A stretch of 29,098 nt of DNA. It comes from Bacillota bacterium. Lineage in GTDB: Bacteria; Bacillota; Clostridia; Christensenellales; CAG-138. A program made the position numbers and the translations under genes. A model generated the notes under the pieces. It was not told where the DNA came from, searched no databases, and saw only the letters and a program-made list of their open reading frames with translations. The DNA lies in contig JAFABA010000159.1 of NCBI GenBank assembly GCA_023426265.1, forward strand, positions 1-29,098. Reading direction: 5' to 3'. This document shows positions 13,353 to 21,664 of the stretch, piece after piece (position 1 is the first letter of the stretch; each line of letters starts with the position of its first letter).

Positions 13353-14304
13353 CAAAACGGCCGCCCGTAAGACAGGCGATATGCTAAGGACCTATCTGCC
13401 GGTGGCCGTATGCTTGATACTGGTGATCGTTTCCAGCTTTTTATCTGAAAACTTTCTGACATTGCAGAATATATTCAACCTGCTGCGGCAGAATTCCGGC
13501 ACAATATTGGTAAGCCTCGGCATGCTGCTTGTCATCCTGACCGGCGGGATCGACCTTTCCGTTGGTTCCATTGCGGCGTTCTCCAGCGTGCTGTTTGCGA
13601 CTTTGCTGGATGGCCGCGCAAAGCAGGCGATGAGCCTGCCAATTGCCCTCCTGATCACGCTGCTTCTTGCGATGGCGTTCGGCCTTCTTGCCGGGTACCT
13701 GGTTGCTTTTCAGAAGATCGCGCCCTTTGTCGTCACGCTCGCAACCATGACGGCGGCGCGCGGCATTGCCTACATGATCTCCCACGCCAAGACCATACCC
13801 ATCACCAACACGGTCGTCAATATTTTCAACAAGGGCTCATGGTACTCGGTTCCGTTTTCGGTCATACTCGCCATCCTTTTATTCATCCTGATTGCGCTCC
13901 TTTTGAAATATACCGTCTACGGCCGCCTGATCCAGGCGATCGGCAGCAATGAGACCGCCGTGCGGCTTTCAGGCATACGCACGAATTATTACATCATGTC
14001 GGTATACGTCATTTCCGCCGCCCTGTGCATGTTTGGCGGCATCATAGAATCCCGCACCGGCGTAGGGGATGCAAGGGTAAGCCAGGGGCTGGAGCTCGAC
14101 GCCATCGCGGCCTGCGTGATCGGCGGGGCGAGCCTTTCCGGCGGCAAGGGGACCGCGATCAATACGCTGATGGGCGTGCTGATTTTAGGGCTGATCGGCA
14201 ACATTATGGCGCTGATGAAGGTAGCGCCCTACCCGCAGCAGGTCATCAAGGGCGTTATCATTATCGCGGCCGTGCTGCTGCAGGGCAGGGGCGAAAAGAA
14301 CTGA
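13336..14304 (+). CDS. Sugar ABC transporter permease, RbsC type
   Basis: Inner-membrane channel subunit, 322 aa, with about eight to ten hydrophobic helices. Family marks: NIFNLLRQNSGTILVSLGM, LTGGIDLSVGSIAA (the conserved segment facing the ATPase), TLATMTAARGIAY-like VTLATMTAARG, and AIAACVIGGASLSGGKGT near the C-terminus. Start at 13336 is supported by TTGGAGG within the end of the preceding gene; the upstream in-frame ATG at 13318 lacks a site. It works with the double-ABC ATPase; a single permease gene implies a homodimer. Confidence 0.94.
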   Translation: MNKLNSKTAARKTGDMLRTYLPVAVCLILVIVSSFLSENFLTLQNIFNLLRQNSGTILVSLGMLLVILTGGIDLSVGSIAAFSSVLFATLLDGRAKQAMSLPIALLITLLLAMAFGLLAGYLVAFQKIAPFVVTLATMTAARGIAYMISHAKTIPITNTVVNIFNKGSWYSVPFSVILAILLFILIALLLKYTVYGRLIQAIGSNETAVRLSGIRTNYYIMSVYVISAALCMFGGIIESRTGVGDARVSQGLELDAIAACVIGGASLSGGKGTAINTLMGVLILGLIGNIMALMKVAPYPQQVIKGVIIIAAVLLQGRGEKN

Positions 14305-14371
14305 TTCCGCGGGTATTCAAAGGAATTTTATTTCCGCACAGCGCTGCGTCTTGACCCGGCGTAAATCTGCG

Positions 14372-14424
14372 AGTAGTGCCGCGGGTTTGCCACATATCGT
14401 ACGCTGGCCCTTCAAAGCACTACT
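14372..14424 (+). other. Intercistronic inverted repeat between permease and binding-protein genes
   Basis: AGTAGTGC (14372-14379) and GCACTACT (14417-14424) can pair around a 37-nt loop within a 182-nt gap in the operon. Such structures often set relative mRNA levels of the abundant binding protein. There is no T-tract. Confidence 0.35.
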
Positions 14425-14486
14425 TGAGGGAACGGGGTACGCGCAACTGCATGCCATCCAACTATGAAAACAAGGGGGAAAGACTA

Positions 14487-15554
14487 ATGAAAAAGGTATT
14501 CTCTGTTCTTCTGGTTGCGTTTCTGATTTGCGCCCTCGCTACATCCTGCGCAGGGGTTTCCACGGGTGAGACGCCTGCGGAACCGGCGGCTGCGCCCGCG
14601 TCCAATCCGCCTGCCGCCGCCACCGATGCGCCTTCAGCGCCCGCGCCTGTGGCCGGCAAACCCCTGACCGAGCAAAAGATCGGCCTGACCATGCAGACCC
14701 TTAACGGCGCATACTTCTCCGCCCAGGAAGAGACCTTCAAAATGCTTTGTGCGTCAAAGGGCATCGAATGCATCACTGCGGACGCCAACGGCGATACCAA
14801 TCAGGAACTCGCCAATGTTGAAAACTTCATCACGCAGGGCTGCACGGTCGTCGTGATCAACCCCGTGCATCCGGAAGGAACTGTCGAGGCCACGCGCAAA
14901 TGCGCCGAAGCGGGCGTTGCGGTATTCATCATGGACAACTCCATTTCGCCCAGCGCCGATTATGTTTCCATGATCCAGTCCGATAACTATACGCTGGGAA
15001 CGCTGGTAGGCGCGGACATCGCTGAAAAGTTCGGCAGCGAGGAGATCCGCATCGGCATGCTCAGCGGCAACACCGGCAACACCCTGGGCGTGGCGCGCAG
15101 AATGGGCACGCTGGCCGGTATCGTGGAATACCAGCTGGAGAAAAACGGCGAGTCCAACGTAAAGATCGTGACGCAGGGCTGGGGCGGCTGGAATCAGGCG
15201 GATGGCCAGAAGGCTGCTGAAAACATGCTCACGGCCGCGCCCGAAACGAACTGCATATTCGCCGAGAACGACGATATGGCGCTGGGCGCGCGGGAAGCCT
15301 GCCTGGCTATGGGCCGCACCGATATCGTGATCTGCGGGGCGGACGGCAACAAGACCATGTACGGGCTCATTCAGGAAGGCGGCCAGATGTTTGCCACCGG
15401 CCGCAACGATCCCGCGGAGTGCGCCACCAAGGTGCTTGAAACCATTGAAAAATGGAACAGCGGCGAGGCCGTGCAGAAGCTGGTGTATCTGACGCCCGTC
15501 AGCGTCAGCCCCAAGAATATCAACCAGTATTATAAGCCGGACTCCCTGTTCTAA
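14487..15554 (+). CDS. Sugar-binding lipoprotein of the ABC transporter (periplasmic-binding-protein type 1 fold)
   Basis: Extracellular, lipid-anchored receptor that delivers substrate to the RbsC-type permease. The 355-aa preprotein has a signal peptide with lipobox LATSC, lipidated at Cys21. A proline/alanine-rich linker (about 29-57) precedes the binding domain, which starts IGLTMQTLNGAYFSAQEE. Typical family segments: ITADANGDTNQELANVENFITQG, VVVINPVHPEG, FIMDNSI, GMLSGNTGN and FAENDDMALGA. The ATG at 14487 has AGGGGGAAAG upstream. The gene follows ATPase and permease, with a 182-nt gap holding a possible hairpin. Confidence 0.94.
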   Translation: MKKVFSVLLVAFLICALATSCAGVSTGETPAEPAAAPASNPPAAATDAPSAPAPVAGKPLTEQKIGLTMQTLNGAYFSAQEETFKMLCASKGIECITADANGDTNQELANVENFITQGCTVVVINPVHPEGTVEATRKCAEAGVAVFIMDNSISPSADYVSMIQSDNYTLGTLVGADIAEKFGSEEIRIGMLSGNTGNTLGVARRMGTLAGIVEYQLEKNGESNVKIVTQGWGGWNQADGQKAAENMLTAAPETNCIFAENDDMALGAREACLAMGRTDIVICGADGNKTMYGLIQEGGQMFATGRNDPAECATKVLETIEKWNSGEAVQKLVYLTPVSVSPKNINQYYKPDSLF

Positions 15555-15575
15555 ACCAAATCGTGAGGTGACTCG

Positions 15576-17015
15576 ATGAAGATGTTCATTGACGGCAAAC
15601 AGGTGGAAGCGCGCGACTGCCGTACATTTGACGTGCTGAACTCCGCTACGCTTGCATCCATAGACAAGGTGCCCAGCGCCACCCCTGAGGACGTGCAGAA
15701 AGCCATTGACGCCGCGCAGAGGGGCAAGGTTGTTTGGGGTGCAACGCCGGTACACGAACGCGCCCGTATCATGATGGCTTGCGCGGACGAAGTGGACCGC
15801 AGGCGCGAGGAGCTTGCGATATCGCTCAGCACCGAAATGGGCAAGATCATCCGCGAGGCGCGGAGCGAGGTGCGCGTCTGCGCGCAGATACTGCGGGGTT
15901 TTGCCGAGAAGGCCAGCCATCATTACGGACACACTCTGACCGATTACCAGATCGGTACGGAGCAGGATATCATATTCACCCGGAGGGAACCGCTTGGGGT
16001 GGTGGCGTGCATTTCTCCGTTCAACTATCCGGTGGAGCTGTGCATGCAAAAGGTGGCGGCCGCTCTGGCGGCCGGCAATGCGGTCATCGTAAAGCCGGCG
16101 TCCGATAATCCGCTTACGGTGATGAAAATCATCGGAATATGCCTTTCCTGCGGGATACCGGGCAACGTGCTGCAGCTTCTCACGGGCAGCGGCTCCGTCG
16201 TGGGCGAGCTGCTGGCCAAAAGCGACAAGGTCAACGCCATCAGCCTCACGGGCAGTACGGAGGTGGGCCTGCATGTAGCGGAAGCCGGCGCAAAGACACT
16301 CAAGCGCGTATTCCTTGAGCTGGGCGGCAACGATCCTTTTATTGTGTTTGACGACGCGGATCTGGAGCATGCCATACGCGACGCCACGCAGGGCAGGGTA
16401 CAGAACGCCGGCCAGACCTGCTGCTCCCCCAAACGCTTTATCGTGCAGGATACCGTCAAGGACGCGTTTATCGCAGGCGTCATTGCGCGGATCAAGGCGC
16501 TGAAACTAGGGAGCCCGCTGGAGGAAACGACGGACCTGGGCTCGCTCATCAGCGAGCGCGCGGCGCAGGAGGTCCACAGACAGGTGGAGCATACCGTACG
16601 GCAGGGAGCAAAGCTCGTCTGCGGCGGCAATCTGTACGACAAAACCTATTATGAGCCGACCATACTGGACGATGTAACGCTGGAGATGGATGCCGCGGGC
16701 GATATGGAGATATTCGGCCCTGTTTTCCCGATCATTACGTTCAGGACCGAGGAGGAGGCCGTAGAGATCGCCAACCATACCTGCTACGGGCTGCAGGCGG
16801 GCGTTATGACGAAGGATATGGGCAAAGCCATGCGCGTGGCCTCCAGGCTCGAATGCGGCGGCGTAGTCATCAACAGCTCCGGCAATTACCGGCATCTGGA
16901 TCAACCCTTTGGCGGCTATAAGATGAGCGGCGTGGGGCGCGAGGGTGTCAGCGTGACGCTGGATGAAATGACTCAGGAAAAAAGTTATATCATGAAAAAC
17001 GTGCTTGCGGGCTAG
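15576..17015 (+). CDS. NAD(P)-dependent aldehyde dehydrogenase
   Basis: Oxidises an aldehyde to the acid. The 479-aa single-domain enzyme has all catalytic residues: Asn150 (SPFNYP), Lys173 (IVKPAS), Glu248 (LELGGNDP) and nucleophile Cys282 (NAGQTCCSPKR), plus EIFGPVFP near the C-terminus. Overall style fits the lactaldehyde/succinate-semialdehyde/glycolaldehyde group. It starts 21 nt after the binding-protein gene with GTGAGGTG upstream and belongs to the same operon. Next to a 2-keto-3-deoxy-acid aldolase it could oxidise the aldehyde released by aldol cleavage, or an aldose semialdehyde earlier in the path; the sequence does not decide. Confidence 0.93.
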   Translation: MKMFIDGKQVEARDCRTFDVLNSATLASIDKVPSATPEDVQKAIDAAQRGKVVWGATPVHERARIMMACADEVDRRREELAISLSTEMGKIIREARSEVRVCAQILRGFAEKASHHYGHTLTDYQIGTEQDIIFTRREPLGVVACISPFNYPVELCMQKVAAALAAGNAVIVKPASDNPLTVMKIIGICLSCGIPGNVLQLLTGSGSVVGELLAKSDKVNAISLTGSTEVGLHVAEAGAKTLKRVFLELGGNDPFIVFDDADLEHAIRDATQGRVQNAGQTCCSPKRFIVQDTVKDAFIAGVIARIKALKLGSPLEETTDLGSLISERAAQEVHRQVEHTVRQGAKLVCGGNLYDKTYYEPTILDDVTLEMDAAGDMEIFGPVFPIITFRTEEEAVEIANHTCYGLQAGVMTKDMGKAMRVASRLECGGVVINSSGNYRHLDQPFGGYKMSGVGREGVSVTLDEMTQEKSYIMKNVLAG

Positions 17016-17052
17016 TCCCCATATCCCCCAATGAACCTTTGGCAATCAAACG

Positions 17053-17073
17053 GGCCCGGCTTATGGCCGGGCC
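17053..17073 (+). terminator. GC-rich hairpin between aldehyde dehydrogenase and aldolase genes
   Basis: GGCCCGGC (17053-17060), loop TTATG, GCCGGGCC (17066-17073), followed only by TGTTTGA. The weak T-tract suggests partial termination or an mRNA-stability element inside the operon. Confidence 0.5.
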
Positions 17074-17134
17074 TGTTTGACAAGCGGGATATCGTGCCTG
17101 CCCGAAACCTTACAATCATCATCGAGGTAATCAG

Positions 17135-18097
17135 ATGCATACGATCTTGCAGAAACTCGGGGAAATCGGAATCGTCCCCGTGATCAAAATCGACAATGCG
17201 GAACATGCGGTGCCCCTTGCGCGCGCGCTGCGCGAGGGAGGAATACCCTGCGCCGAGGTGACGTTTCGTACGGCGGCGGGGGAGGAGGCCATGCGCACGA
17301 TAGCGCGAGAGTTTCCGGATATGCTGCTGGGGGCGGGCACCGTGCTCAGCATAGAGCAGGCGGACCGCGCAGTTGACGCGGGCGCGCGGTTTATCGTAAG
17401 CCCGGGCTTCAATCCTGCCGTTGTGGAGCACTGCGTCAAGAAAGGCATTCCTATCGCGCCGGGATGTTCCTCTCCTACGGATATGGAGCGCGCGATGGAG
17501 TTCGGCCTGGATGTGGTAAAGGTGTTTCCCGCGGAGCAGTTGGGCGGCCTGCCGTTTTTGAAAGCGGTATCGGCGCCATACCCGGCGCTGCATTTCATGC
17601 CTACGGGCGGCATCGGGCCGGACAATCTTTGCGCGTATCTTGGCTTTGAAAAGGTCCTTGCCTGCGGCGGCTCCTGGATGGTTCCGTCCGTCCTGATAGC
17701 GGGGGGACGCTTTGAGGAAATCACGCGGCTATGCCGGGAGGCCGTACGCCTGATGCTTGGGGTTTCCCTTGCGCATATCGGCATCAACACGGAAAACGAA
17801 GAGAAGGCCCGTGAAACCGCGGAGGCGTTTGCGGCGCTGCTGGGCTTTTGTGTAAAGCCCGGCAACGGCTCCTTTTTCGCGGGCGAGTATGTGGAGGCGA
17901 TGAAAACGCCGTACTTGGGCTGGAACGGGCATATCGGCTTTGGCGTAAACAATGTTGTGCGTGCCCGCGCATATTTTGAGCGGCAGGGCTATGCCTTCCG
18001 GCAGGATACCGCCAAATATACCGATTCCGGCAAGCTGAATTCCATTTATTTCGAGAATGAGCTTGCGGATTTTGCCGTGCATATCGTGAACAAATGA
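17135..18097 (+). CDS. KDPG/KHG-type aldolase fused to a VOC (glyoxalase-like) domain
   Basis: N-terminal class I aldolase (about 1-205) cleaving 2-keto-3-deoxy acids to pyruvate plus an aldehyde: Glu41 in CAEVTFRT, GAGTV (66-70), IVSPGFNP, PGCSSPTDME and Schiff-base Lys129 in DVVKVFPAE, then PTGGI (156-160) and ACGGSW. A C-terminal domain (about 209-320) begins LAHIGINTEN and contains GFGVNNVVRARAYFERQGY, typical of vicinal-oxygen-chelate proteins. Plain KDPG aldolases are about 210 aa, so this is a fusion; I believe similar fusions occur in other Clostridia. The ATG at 17135 follows GAGGTAATC. Last gene of the operon. No dehydratase or sugar-acid kinase is adjacent, so the physiological substrate is open. 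Confidence 0.92.
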   Translation: MHTILQKLGEIGIVPVIKIDNAEHAVPLARALREGGIPCAEVTFRTAAGEEAMRTIAREFPDMLLGAGTVLSIEQADRAVDAGARFIVSPGFNPAVVEHCVKKGIPIAPGCSSPTDMERAMEFGLDVVKVFPAEQLGGLPFLKAVSAPYPALHFMPTGGIGPDNLCAYLGFEKVLACGGSWMVPSVLIAGGRFEEITRLCREAVRLMLGVSLAHIGINTENEEKARETAEAFAALLGFCVKPGNGSFFAGEYVEAMKTPYLGWNGHIGFGVNNVVRARAYFERQGYAFRQDTAKYTDSGKLNSIYFENELADFAVHIVNK

Positions 18098-18168
18098 GGC
18101 GTCCTGAGTTACGCGAACCATATTGGGATGGGATAACCCCGGGAGAACACGGGTTTCAGAACGGCGGC

Positions 18169-18211
18169 ACGCTGCCTGAAGCATAAGAACTTCAGATACT
18201 TCAGGCAGCGT
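18169..18211. terminator. Long hairpin between convergent aldolase and MATE genes
   Basis: A 13-bp perfect stem (ACGCTGCCTGAAG 18169-18181 with CTTCAGGCAGCGT 18199-18211) around a 17-nt loop. No T-tract on either side. Its position between convergent genes suggests transcription termination or 3'-end protection. Confidence 0.5.
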
Positions 18212-18296
18212 ACCGTTAAGGTTTGGCGTTTTCCGGTACTGCGCATCTATTTACAATAGCAGCATCCATAAATGCATACGGCTGTAGCCGAATTGC

Positions 18297-19703
18297 TTAC
18301 TCCACCTGCAGAGCGGGTACGCTTTCGTCGGGCAGCTGATCGCCGAGCGGGCGTATCATGGTCCGGTATACGGACACGAGCAAAAGCATGCACAACGCAA
18401 AAGCCACGAGCTCCGCTACGGGAAACGCATACCACACTGCGGAAAGCCCAAACAGCTTTGCCAAAAGATATGCGATGGGGAGAATGGCCAGAAGCTGGCG
18501 GGTCAAGCTCATCAACATGCTTAACGTACCCCTTCCCACCGCCTGAAAAAACGTGGAGCAGGCGATGCCTACCGCCGCGCCCGGAAAGCTCAGGCTGATG
18601 ATTTTAAGCGCGGGCACGCCGATACGCAGCATATCCGGCGAAGCCTCAAACAGCCGGAGCATTTCCCCGGCAAGCAGCTGAAACAGCACGACGCCCAGGC
18701 CCATAATACCCATGCCGTACAGGACGGTGGTTTTGAGCGTATCCGTCACGCGCTTTCTTTGCCGTGCGCCAAAATTGTAGGCGACTATGCTCAGCGCCGC
18801 GCCGTTTAGCGCGAACACGGGCATGAACACGAACGAGTTCATCTTGAAATACACCCCCAACACCGATACCGCCGTAGGCGTAAAGAGTATGAGGATTTTG
18901 TTCAGCCCGAATAGCATAACGGTGCCAATGCATTGCATCACGATAGAAGGCGCGCCAACGGAATAAATATCGAATATCAGGCGCATGCTTGGCCGAAAAC
19001 CGCGGATGCACAGCTTGACCTCGTGATCCTTAAAAAATATCAGGCAGAAACTTAGCAGCATGCCCACCATTTGCCCAATAACTGTAGCGACCGCGGCGCC
19101 CGAAATGCCCATGGCGGGGAAGCCCAAATACCCGAATATGAGGATCGGGTCGAGTATGATGTTGGTGATTGCGCCCGCGAGCTGCATGAGCATGGGGTAG
19201 AGCGTATTGCCGGTCGCCTGAAGGATGCGTTCGCAGCCGATCTGCAGAAATATCGCAAAGCAATACGTCATGCAGATGGAAAGATAGTCTACGCCCAACG
19301 ACACGATTTCGGGGTCTTCCGTAAACAGCCGGAAGAACGGTCCCGTCAGCGTCAGCCCGAGCACGGTAAACAAAAGCGCGCTCAGCGCTAATAGAAACAG
19401 CCCGTTTGAAGCGCCAAGGTTCGCCTCCTCATGCCGGCGTTCGCCCAGACGGCGGGAGATCAGGGAATTCATACCCACGCCGGTGCCCACCGCTACGGAG
19501 ATCATCAGCATCTGCATCGGAAAAGCCAACGATACCGCCGTGAGCGCGTTTTCACTCAGGCGCGCGACGAATATGCTGTCCACGATGTTATAGCACGCCT
19601 GTATGAACATGGAGATCATCACCGGCGCGGCCATGCTGATCAACAATCTGTTTACCGGCATGACACCCATTTTGTTCGGTATCCGTATCGTTTGCTGCTC
19701 CAT
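18297..19703 (-). CDS. MATE-family multidrug/metabolite exporter
   Basis: Cation-coupled efflux transporter of 468 aa with twelve predicted transmembrane helices. Family pattern: APVMISMFIQACYNIVDSIFVARL at the N-terminus, GVGMNSLISRRLGERR after helix 2, QATGNTLYPM, the FNFGARQ-like YNFGARQRKR in the middle and FFQAVGRG in the second half. It reads like the DinF/NorM-type MATE common in Firmicutes. The start at 19703 (ATG) has GAGG at proper distance; the in-frame GTG two codons earlier would sit on that site. It is monocistronic and converges with the sugar operon. Substrate unknown. Confidence 0.94.
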   Translation of the reverse strand: MEQQTIRIPNKMGVMPVNRLLISMAAPVMISMFIQACYNIVDSIFVARLSENALTAVSLAFPMQMLMISVAVGTGVGMNSLISRRLGERRHEEANLGASNGLFLLALSALLFTVLGLTLTGPFFRLFTEDPEIVSLGVDYLSICMTYCFAIFLQIGCERILQATGNTLYPMLMQLAGAITNIILDPILIFGYLGFPAMGISGAAVATVIGQMVGMLLSFCLIFFKDHEVKLCIRGFRPSMRLIFDIYSVGAPSIVMQCIGTVMLFGLNKILILFTPTAVSVLGVYFKMNSFVFMPVFALNGAALSIVAYNFGARQRKRVTDTLKTTVLYGMGIMGLGVVLFQLLAGEMLRLFEASPDMLRIGVPALKIISLSFPGAAVGIACSTFFQAVGRGTLSMLMSLTRQLLAILPIAYLLAKLFGLSAVWYAFPVAELVAFALCMLLLVSVYRTMIRPLGDQLPDESVPALQVE

Positions 19704-19738
19704 GGGCACCTCGCTTTTATTTGGCTGCTTAAGGAGTA

Positions 19739-19766
19739 ATTATACCAGTAAACCAATATAAAGCAA
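19739..19766 (-). promoter_or_regulatory. Sigma-A promoter (extended -10) of the MATE gene
   Basis: Read on the minus strand: TTGCTT (19761-19766), 16 nt ending in TGG, then TATAAT (19739-19744). The TGn extension and perfect -10 support it. About 36 nt upstream of the start codon. Confidence 0.6.
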
Positions 19767-19911
19767 GCGCGCAACTAATATATGGGCATCGGCTGCGCGC
19801 TACTGACTTATCGGTGCTTCTTTACAATCATTGCGTATATTCAATCGCTTTGGAAAATACTAAAACCGCTGCGCTGTGATTCAGCTTTACATAAATCGAT
19901 GAAAGAGAACT

Positions 19912-20769
19912 ATGAAAAAGATACTATGCCTTCTCTTAGCGATCATCAGTCTTCTTCTGTGTGGGGAAACATACGCAGGGACTGGCTATGACAACGATAT
20001 AGACGAATTTGCGGGACGGTATGCCGCATTCGCAAAGAGGAAAAAGGATAAAAGCTATCAGGATGTCATCATCGCGGTCAATCTGGGCTTGGACCTGCCC
20101 AATTATAAAGACGCAATTCTTATTAAAAACCCGGAGAGCGCCTCCGTTTTTGTAAGCAAGCACTATAAGCTGCCGCTTTCCTACAAGCCGGAAAATCTGG
20201 TTGCGGTAGATAGAAAGTATGCACAAAGCGGTGTGAAGCTGCGCGAGGATTGCTACCGGGCGTTTTTATCGATGGCGAAAGATATGGAGAAAGGGGGAAT
20301 GCAGCTTTATATCAAGGCCGGGTACCGCGTGAACAGAAAGCGCACCGGCGGGGACAGCCTTTGGTATGCGTTTCCCGGCCATTCCGAGCATCAAACCGGG
20401 CTGGCATTCGACCTTCGCAAGAAGAACGTTACCTATAAAACGCTGGGCGCGTACGATTATGAAAAGACCCGCGAGTATGCATGGCTGTGTGAACATGCGT
20501 ACAGGTACGGGTTTGTTTTAAGCTACCCGAAAGGCAAGACGGAACTCACCGGGTTTGGCTATGAGCCCTGGCACTGGCGGTATGTGGGCCGGGAGATCTC
20601 TACGGATATGAAGGTGGAGGGATTTTCAACGTACCAGGAATACTGGGCGACATATCTCATTCAGGACGTTATGCAAACGGAAGCGCAGTCTGAAGTTTTC
20701 GCGAGGAAACGCATCGCCCGGGCGCTTCATATATCCAAGAATGATCACCCCGAATACATGGGACTTTAG
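19912..20769 (+). CDS. D-alanyl-D-alanine carboxypeptidase, VanY/M15B family
   Basis: Zinc peptidase trimming the terminal D-Ala of peptidoglycan stem peptides. The 285-aa preprotein has a signal sequence (residues 1 to about 22) and should be exported. Zinc and catalytic motifs: SEHQTGLAFD (His160, Asp167), EPWHWRYVG (Glu218, His221), with AGYRVNRKR taking the place of the usual SGYRS substrate loop. An N-terminal region (about 25-100, VNLGLDLPNY and LVAVDRKYA) precedes the catalytic domain as in DacB/VanY-type proteins. The ribosome binding site is weak (AAAGAGA). No van regulatory or ligase genes are near, so a wall-maintenance role is more likely than glycopeptide resistance. Confidence 0.92.
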   Translation: MKKILCLLLAIISLLLCGETYAGTGYDNDIDEFAGRYAAFAKRKKDKSYQDVIIAVNLGLDLPNYKDAILIKNPESASVFVSKHYKLPLSYKPENLVAVDRKYAQSGVKLREDCYRAFLSMAKDMEKGGMQLYIKAGYRVNRKRTGGDSLWYAFPGHSEHQTGLAFDLRKKNVTYKTLGAYDYEKTREYAWLCEHAYRYGFVLSYPKGKTELTGFGYEPWHWRYVGREISTDMKVEGFSTYQEYWATYLIQDVMQTEAQSEVFARKRIARALHISKNDHPEYMGL

Positions 20770-20826
20770 GCCGGTGGCATTGCGTTTGGGCAGGATGCGT
20801 AGTATCCTTTTTAAGGAGGATGCGAT

Positions 20827-21273
20827 ATGCTGATTTTGCTTTTGTTCGCAGGCGTCTTTACGATTGCTGTCTTGGGCGTCTTTGTGTTTTCCGTTGTACG
20901 GCTCAAAAAATCAAAGGCGACGGTATATAAAGTCTTTGCTATCCTTACCGGCGCGTATCTATTCTGCGTGTTCGCCTTCTTTGCATGGCGGGTTGGGGAT
21001 GTTGCGCTGTCTCCCAAGGCAATTCCGTCCGGAAACGGAACGCTTGTTTTTGAAGGCAGACGTTATGTTTCGGATTCCTATGACGAATATCCCTATGGGG
21101 AGGATCTAAAGAGGGTGGCCCTTGTCGCGTATTCGAGCGACTCGAAAGCGCTCGATTTTATCGGCGATATCCTCTTCCCAACAAGGCTCTATACACAAAG
21201 CAATGATACTGAAAAAAACGTGCTCTGGGAAAGAGGCCTTATGCTCGAAGCGAAATATAAAAAGGCGGATTAA
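20827..21273 (+). CDS. Hypothetical two-helix membrane protein
   Basis: I do not recognise a family. The 148-aa product begins MLILLLFAGVF, behind a near-perfect AAGGAGG at good spacing. Two hydrophobic segments (about residues 1-22 and 35-53) flank a short basic loop (RLKKSKATVYK), followed by a soluble domain of about 90 residues containing GNGTLVFEGRRYVSDSYDEYP. It lies 57 nt after the VanY-like gene and may be co-transcribed. The terminator proposed for it is separated from the gene by a MITE-like repeat. Confidence 0.78.
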   Translation: MLILLLFAGVFTIAVLGVFVFSVVRLKKSKATVYKVFAILTGAYLFCVFAFFAWRVGDVALSPKAIPSGNGTLVFEGRRYVSDSYDEYPYGEDLKRVALVAYSSDSKALDFIGDILFPTRLYTQSNDTEKNVLWERGLMLEAKYKKAD

Positions 21274-21359
21274 GGTTCCGGCAACCGCCCATGATCAGGC
21301 GAACTGTTTTTTCGCATTGGGAAAGAGGTGTCTGGCCTCTCATCAACAAAGCCTCTTTA

Positions 21360-21451
21360 CTGTCATCCTGAGCAAAGCGAGGGATTTTAAAACGCCTATA
21401 TTAGGGTGTATAACGGGGGCTAGATTCTTCGCCTTCGGCTCAGAATGACAG
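21360..21451. mobile_element. MITE-like repeat with 14-bp terminal inverted repeats
   Basis: A 92-bp element with ends CTGTCATCCTGAGC (21360-21373) and, inverted, CTGTCATTCTGAGC (21438-21451), 13 of 14 identical. The inner parts (AAAGCGAGGGAT and GAAGGCGAAGAATCT) are also related. The core motif (TGTCATTCTGAGC followed by GCGAAGAATC) is one I know as a dispersed repeat in many bacterial genomes. No coding capacity and no obvious target duplication. Confidence 0.7.
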
Positions 21452-21475
21452 ACGACGAGGTTTATCGACATGCTG

Positions 21476-21498
21476 AGAGGCCGTTTGGCCTCTTTTTT
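21476..21498 (+). terminator. Rho-independent terminator right of the MITE-like element
   Basis: AGAGGCC (21476-21482), GTTT loop, GGCCTCT (21487-21493), followed by T. Its arm also pairs with GGCCTCTCA at 21334-21342 on the other side of the MITE, suggesting that the repeat interrupted a larger hairpin region. The remaining sequence between 21274 and 21664 shows no gene. Confidence 0.7.
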
Positions 21499-21664
21499 GT
21501 TTTCTTCGCATTTCTTATAACGCCGATTATGCGGAGCATATTTACAGCACGGGGAAACGCTTACAGGAAAACCCTTCCTTGATATGCCTTTTACACGAAT
21601 GGCGGTTCGGTTTTGATTTGGATATCCCGATGTATGATCGTGAATGAAAAGACGAGGTATCCAG

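Noticed and set aside
14754..16370. 538-aa minus-strand open frame
   Set aside because: Shadow of the binding-protein and aldehyde dehydrogenase genes. It is rich in His, Arg and Ala as expected from antisense GC-rich codons, and spans a real gene boundary.
19912..20769. Vancomycin-resistance assignment of the VanY-like gene
   Set aside because: No VanR/S, VanH, ligase or VanX genes are adjacent; M15B carboxypeptidases are common housekeeping wall enzymes.
21620..21650. Sigma-D promoter before the second MCP (CCCGATGT)
   Set aside because: The -10 matches only 6 of 8 and no TAAA-like -35 lies at 15-nt spacing.
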